Assembly (NCBI RefSeq): GCF_016595505.1
Contig: NZ_JAENIL010000035.1
Span: forward strand, 1-64,000
DNA from: Pelagicoccus mobilis
GTDB taxonomy: Bacteria; Verrucomicrobiota; Verrucomicrobiia; Opitutales; Opitutaceae
Direction: 5' to 3'
Length of the DNA stretch: 64,000 nucleotides
Made by a program: the position numbers and the translations under genes. The notes under the pieces were generated by a model. The model was given only the letters and a program-made list of their open reading frames with translations, was not told the origin of the DNA and did not search any database. Shown here piece by piece: positions 61,518-64,000 of the stretch. How positions within the stretch are numbered: position 1 is the stretch's first letter; every line of letters begins with the position of its first letter.

Positions 61518-62579
61518 ATGAAGAGGGGTGGAAAAGGGCAGCGTGGACGGGGGGCGAGTTCGAACCCGAAGGTGCGTTTTGATCCGCTTGAGATCGAGTT
61601 GGATGAAGATGAAATCGAGGGCGAGCGTCCGCTTGCTCGAACTCGTTTTTATGACGATGCTTCGGAGTCGATCATCACGTACAACAAGAGTCCGGATATT
61701 CCGTTTTCAGCGAGTGTGAATGCCTATCGTGGGTGCGAGCATGGCTGCGCGTATTGCTATGCTCGTCCGACGCACGAATATTTGGGCTTTTCCGCTGGTC
61801 TGGATTTCGAGAGCAAAATAATGGTGAAGCGGCGGGCGCCGGAGCTGCTCAAGAAGGAGTTGGGCGCGAGCCGTTGGAAACCTCAGCAACTCGTGATGAG
61901 CGGAGTTACGGATCCGTATCAGCCGATCGAGCGTAAGTTGAAGCTGACACGCCGGTGCCTAGAGGTTTTGGAGGCGTTTGGGAATCCAGTGGGGTTGATT
62001 ACCAAAAATCGCTTGGTGGTTCGCGACGTGGATATTCTCGGACCTATGGCAGAGAAGCAGCTTTGTTCTGTCTTTGTTTCAATTACGACGCTTGATGCGG
62101 AATTGGCTCGAGTGATGGAGCCGCGCACGAGTTCGCCTAAGGCGCGTTTGGAGGCGGTGTCTGCGCTTGCGGGGGCGGGGATACCAGTGGGGGTGATGAT
62201 GGCTCCGGTAATTCCCGGCTTAAACGACCATGAAATTCCTGCCCTTTTAAAGGCGGCAAAAGAGGCGGGCGCTCAATCGGCGACCTATGTTCTGCTACGG
62301 TTGCCGTATGGCGTTAAGGATATCTTCTTCGATTGGGTCGATCAGGCGTATCCGAATCGTAGAGACAAGGTTGAGAGTCGGTTGCGGGATTTGAGGGAGG
62401 GAGCTCTCAATCGGACCGCGTTCGGGGAGCGGTTTTCGGGAAAGGGGATATTTGCGGAACAAATCCGCCAACTCTTTGAGGTGAGTCGGCGGCGTGTCGG
62501 TTTGGAATCGAAATTGCCTGACGTTTCGACTGAGTTTTTTAGGCGACCTGATTCGCCGCAAATGGAATGGGAGTTTTGA
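61518..62579 (+). CDS. Radical SAM protein, PA0069/SplB-like family
   Basis: The 353-residue cytoplasmic protein has the iron-sulfur cluster motif CxxxCxxC as CEHGCAYCYARPTHEYLGF (about residues 73-91). The pattern continues with KPQQLVMSGVTDPYQPIE, GLITKNRLVVRDVDIL and VMMAPVIPGLNDHEIP, which is the PA0069-type group related to spore photoproduct lyase. The reaction is not known for this group. The N-terminal ~50 residues are basic and then acidic, which may help nucleic-acid or partner binding. It is monocistronic, converging on the coiled-coil protein gene with a 3-bp gap. Confidence 0.88.
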   Translation: MKRGGKGQRGRGASSNPKVRFDPLEIELDEDEIEGERPLARTRFYDDASESIITYNKSPDIPFSASVNAYRGCEHGCAYCYARPTHEYLGFSAGLDFESKIMVKRRAPELLKKELGASRWKPQQLVMSGVTDPYQPIERKLKLTRRCLEVLEAFGNPVGLITKNRLVVRDVDILGPMAEKQLCSVFVSITTLDAELARVMEPRTSSPKARLEAVSALAGAGIPVGVMMAPVIPGLNDHEIPALLKAAKEAGAQSATYVLLRLPYGVKDIFFDWVDQAYPNRRDKVESRLRDLREGALNRTAFGERFSGKGIFAEQIRQLFEVSRRRVGLESKLPDVSTEFFRRPDSPQMEWEF

Positions 62580-62582
62580 GGT

Positions 62583-63101
62583 CTAGCCTTCGGCTGGGAA
62601 GTCGGGTGATGTGAAGCGTCGCACCTTGCCTTTGTAGATACGAATCTCGCCTTGGATGAGTTCGCCGGTGCCTTCGAGGTCGCCTTGGTAGTAGAGGATC
62701 TCGTCGGTGTCGCGGCGGACGGAGAACTTGCGTTGGGTGGGTTCGCCGAGGATGGCGATGACTTCGTCGACTTTCTGACCGGTTTCAATGCCATCCCAAG
62801 TGCTAGGCGTGGTCCAGGCTCCGCTGGCTCGGACTTCGGCCTTTTTCAGCTCGACGCGCATGTTGTCGAACCAGGTCTTCTTCTCGCGTGGCTGTATCGG
62901 GCCGGTCGCTTGCTGCTGGGCGACGGTGTTGCTTGCAGGTTGCGATTCGACCGCTTCGAGGCGTGCTTCGAGGTTGGCGACTTGCTCGCGCAGGCTCTTG
63001 AGTTCGTTGAGAATTTGGTCGAGTCGCTCGTCGGCTTGGATGTTTGGGGCGAGAGCGAGGACGCAGAAGGTGGCGAGGGAAAGGAAGGTTTTGGTGGGCA
63101 T
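62583..63101 (-). CDS. Secreted coiled-coil protein with a BamE/SmpA-like domain
   Basis: The 172-residue protein has a signal peptide (ending near IQADE, residue 24) and a coiled coil (about 26-55, LDQILNELKSLREQVANLEARL). After a Gln/Thr-rich linker comes a C-terminal domain with the SmpA/OmlA pattern: WDGIETGQKVDEVIAILGEPTQRKFSVRRDTDEILYY. That domain is found in outer-membrane assembly factor BamE and other envelope lipoproteins. No lipobox is present here, so a soluble periplasmic role is likely. It is divergent from the sensor kinase gene. Confidence 0.75.
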   Translation of the reverse strand: MPTKTFLSLATFCVLALAPNIQADERLDQILNELKSLREQVANLEARLEAVESQPASNTVAQQQATGPIQPREKKTWFDNMRVELKKAEVRASGAWTTPSTWDGIETGQKVDEVIAILGEPTQRKFSVRRDTDEILYYQGDLEGTGELIQGEIRIYKGKVRRFTSPDFPAEG

Positions 63102-63192
63102 GCGGGAAATGTGTTCGCTGGAGGGGCGCTACTGCAAGCTCTCTTCTCGCTTAAAAAAGCTTTCAAATGAGGCCGAAGCGGTGGGAATTCTG

Positions 63193-64000
63193 ATGGAGGG
63201 CTTCGAGTGTTGGAGATTCGTGCCGAAGGAGTGGGGTGCAGCTCGACTTCCAGTGACTCTTTCGAAACTTCTAACGGTTCTTTCTCTAAAGATCCTCGTG
63301 GTGGTTATCATAACCATGACGACGATTTCCGCATTGGCGTGGACGGTGGTGGTGAAGCAAAAGACGTCGGGTCAGGCGTCGGTACATCAGCAAGTGATCA
63401 GCGACTTCATTTTTCACGCGCGTGAGTTGAGTTTGCTCTACAACGTCCGTGACTTGGGTGACGAAAGCGCGGTCGACTTCTTGGTACGGAGTCGCTTGCA
63501 GAGATGCGAGGAGGGGATCCTGTTTATGCAAGCTGATTTGCAGGCCCGTGATCGCTATGGCTGGGATCGAGTGGAGCGGGTATTTGAAGACTACCGGACG
63601 GCGGTAGGAAGGCATCTGTCGGATCCGGAGAGTGAATCTTACGAATGGGACTTTTTCGAAAAGACTGAGATATTGGAGCTGGCTCTCTCGTCACTGGAGT
63701 CGAAGGCGGAGCAGGTCCTGCTGGCTCAAGAGAGAGCGATTGCCAGGACGAAGTGGATGGCGATGGCGGGGTCGTTGGTTACGCTCCTTGCTTTGGTCTT
63801 GTTTTACCTGAGAACGATTCGTGAGACGATTCGCCGCTTGTCGATGCCGATTATCTTGCTGTCTCGATCAGCAGATCGAGCGGTGCGTGGGGAGAAGTCT
63901 TTCCGGTATCGAAAGTCGGAGGTTTTGGAGCTGCAGAGTTTGGGAGCGAGCTTGAAGACGTTTTCCACTGGCATGCACGAGCTTGTCGCTGAGCGAACTG
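63193..64000 (+). CDS. Sensor kinase-like membrane protein, N-terminal part (runs off the window)
   Basis: An open frame from ATG 63193 reaches the window end without a stop (269 codons). It encodes a short cytoplasmic N-terminus, a membrane helix (about residues 27-53, LTVLSLKILVVVIITMTT), a 130-residue helical periplasmic sensor domain, a second helix (about 187-207, TKWMAMAGSLVTLLALVL) and then a HAMP-like linker (208-265). This is the front end of a sensor histidine kinase or a related signalling protein; the output domain lies beyond the window. The ligand is unknown. Confidence 0.75.
   Translation, partial: MEGFECWRFVPKEWGAARLPVTLSKLLTVLSLKILVVVIITMTTISALAWTVVVKQKTSGQASVHQQVISDFIFHARELSLLYNVRDLGDESAVDFLVRSRLQRCEEGILFMQADLQARDRYGWDRVERVFEDYRTAVGRHLSDPESESYEWDFFEKTEILELALSSLESKAEQVLLAQERAIARTKWMAMAGSLVTLLALVLFYLRTIRETIRRLSMPIILLSRSADRAVRGEKSFRYRKSEVLELQSLGASLKTFSTGMHELVAERT

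Overview
The window looks like chromosomal DNA of a Gram-negative bacterium of the Verrucomicrobiota, most likely class Opitutae (Puniceicoccales/Pelagicoccus-like). This is inferred from gene content, not from a marker gene: a DUF1592/DUF1588-type cytochrome protein next to a DUF1552 protein, DUF1080 (3-keto-disaccharide hydrolase) proteins, many secreted glycosidases and lipoproteins, a GldA/GldF/GldG-type ABC module with DUF4340 and AsmA-like proteins, and GGAG/GTAG-headed REP sequences. I found no rRNA, tRNA, CRISPR array or intact transposase.

Layout. 0-4.5 kb: end of an oligopeptide ABC importer operon, a large M16 peptidase, a complex terminator and a small zincin. 4.6-10.7 kb: two overlapping lipoproteins, an esterase, a DUF1080 protein, an acyltransferase, and a cupin/VOC/ACT cluster ending in a decayed LysE exporter. 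10.9-14.2 kb: a three-gene retropepsin / inactive transglutaminase-7TM / ATP-grasp ligase operon. 14.3-22.4 kb: a REPIN, an orphan flagellin-like gene, a TetR regulator divergent from a SnoaL-like gene with two operators 50 bp apart, the DUF1552/DUF1592 pair, a DUF1080-like protein, a second REP copy and a frameshifted methyltransferase. 22.8-34.3 kb: a carbohydrate region with two GH26-type mannanases, a TIM-barrel lipoprotein, two GH17-type beta-glucanases, an aldo/keto reductase, a GH13 amylase and a formylglycine-generating-enzyme-like protein. 34.4-39.5 kb: an accessory island of toxin-antitoxin-like modules (DUF4160/DUF2442, DUF1778/GNAT, RES/Xre), a truncated inositol monophosphatase and an FRG-domain protein. 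Most of it lies between two 59-bp direct repeats, one of which contains the terminator of the next gene. 39.5-44.2 kb: nrdB-nrdA, a class I ribonucleotide reductase whose beta subunit has Leu where the radical Tyr is expected (class Ic type), with two NrdR boxes upstream. 44.4-52.6 kb: the gldA-gldF-gldG-DUF4340-AsmA operon. 52.9-59.3 kb: a GcvR-like double-ACT protein, a small secreted protein, a sodium:solute symporter and the pntAA-pntAB-pntB transhydrogenase operon. 59.4-64 kb: a BlaI/BlaR-like pair with an unfamiliar sensor domain, a radical SAM protein, a coiled-coil/BamE-like protein and the N-terminal part of a sensor kinase running off the window.

How the genes work together. The central part reads as a marine polysaccharide degrader: secreted mannanases, beta-1,3-glucanase-like enzymes and an amylase release sugars, with no SusCD pair in view. 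Housekeeping redox functions (RNR, transhydrogenase) flank a mosaic of stress/defence genes. Direct repeats, REP sequences, truncated genes and a frameshifted gene show repeated local rearrangement. The most unusual items are the Leu-type NrdB, the tail-to-tail DUF1778/GNAT pair, the reversed RES-Xre order with a perfect 20-bp palindrome between the genes, and the FRG protein with an unrecognised N-terminal half.
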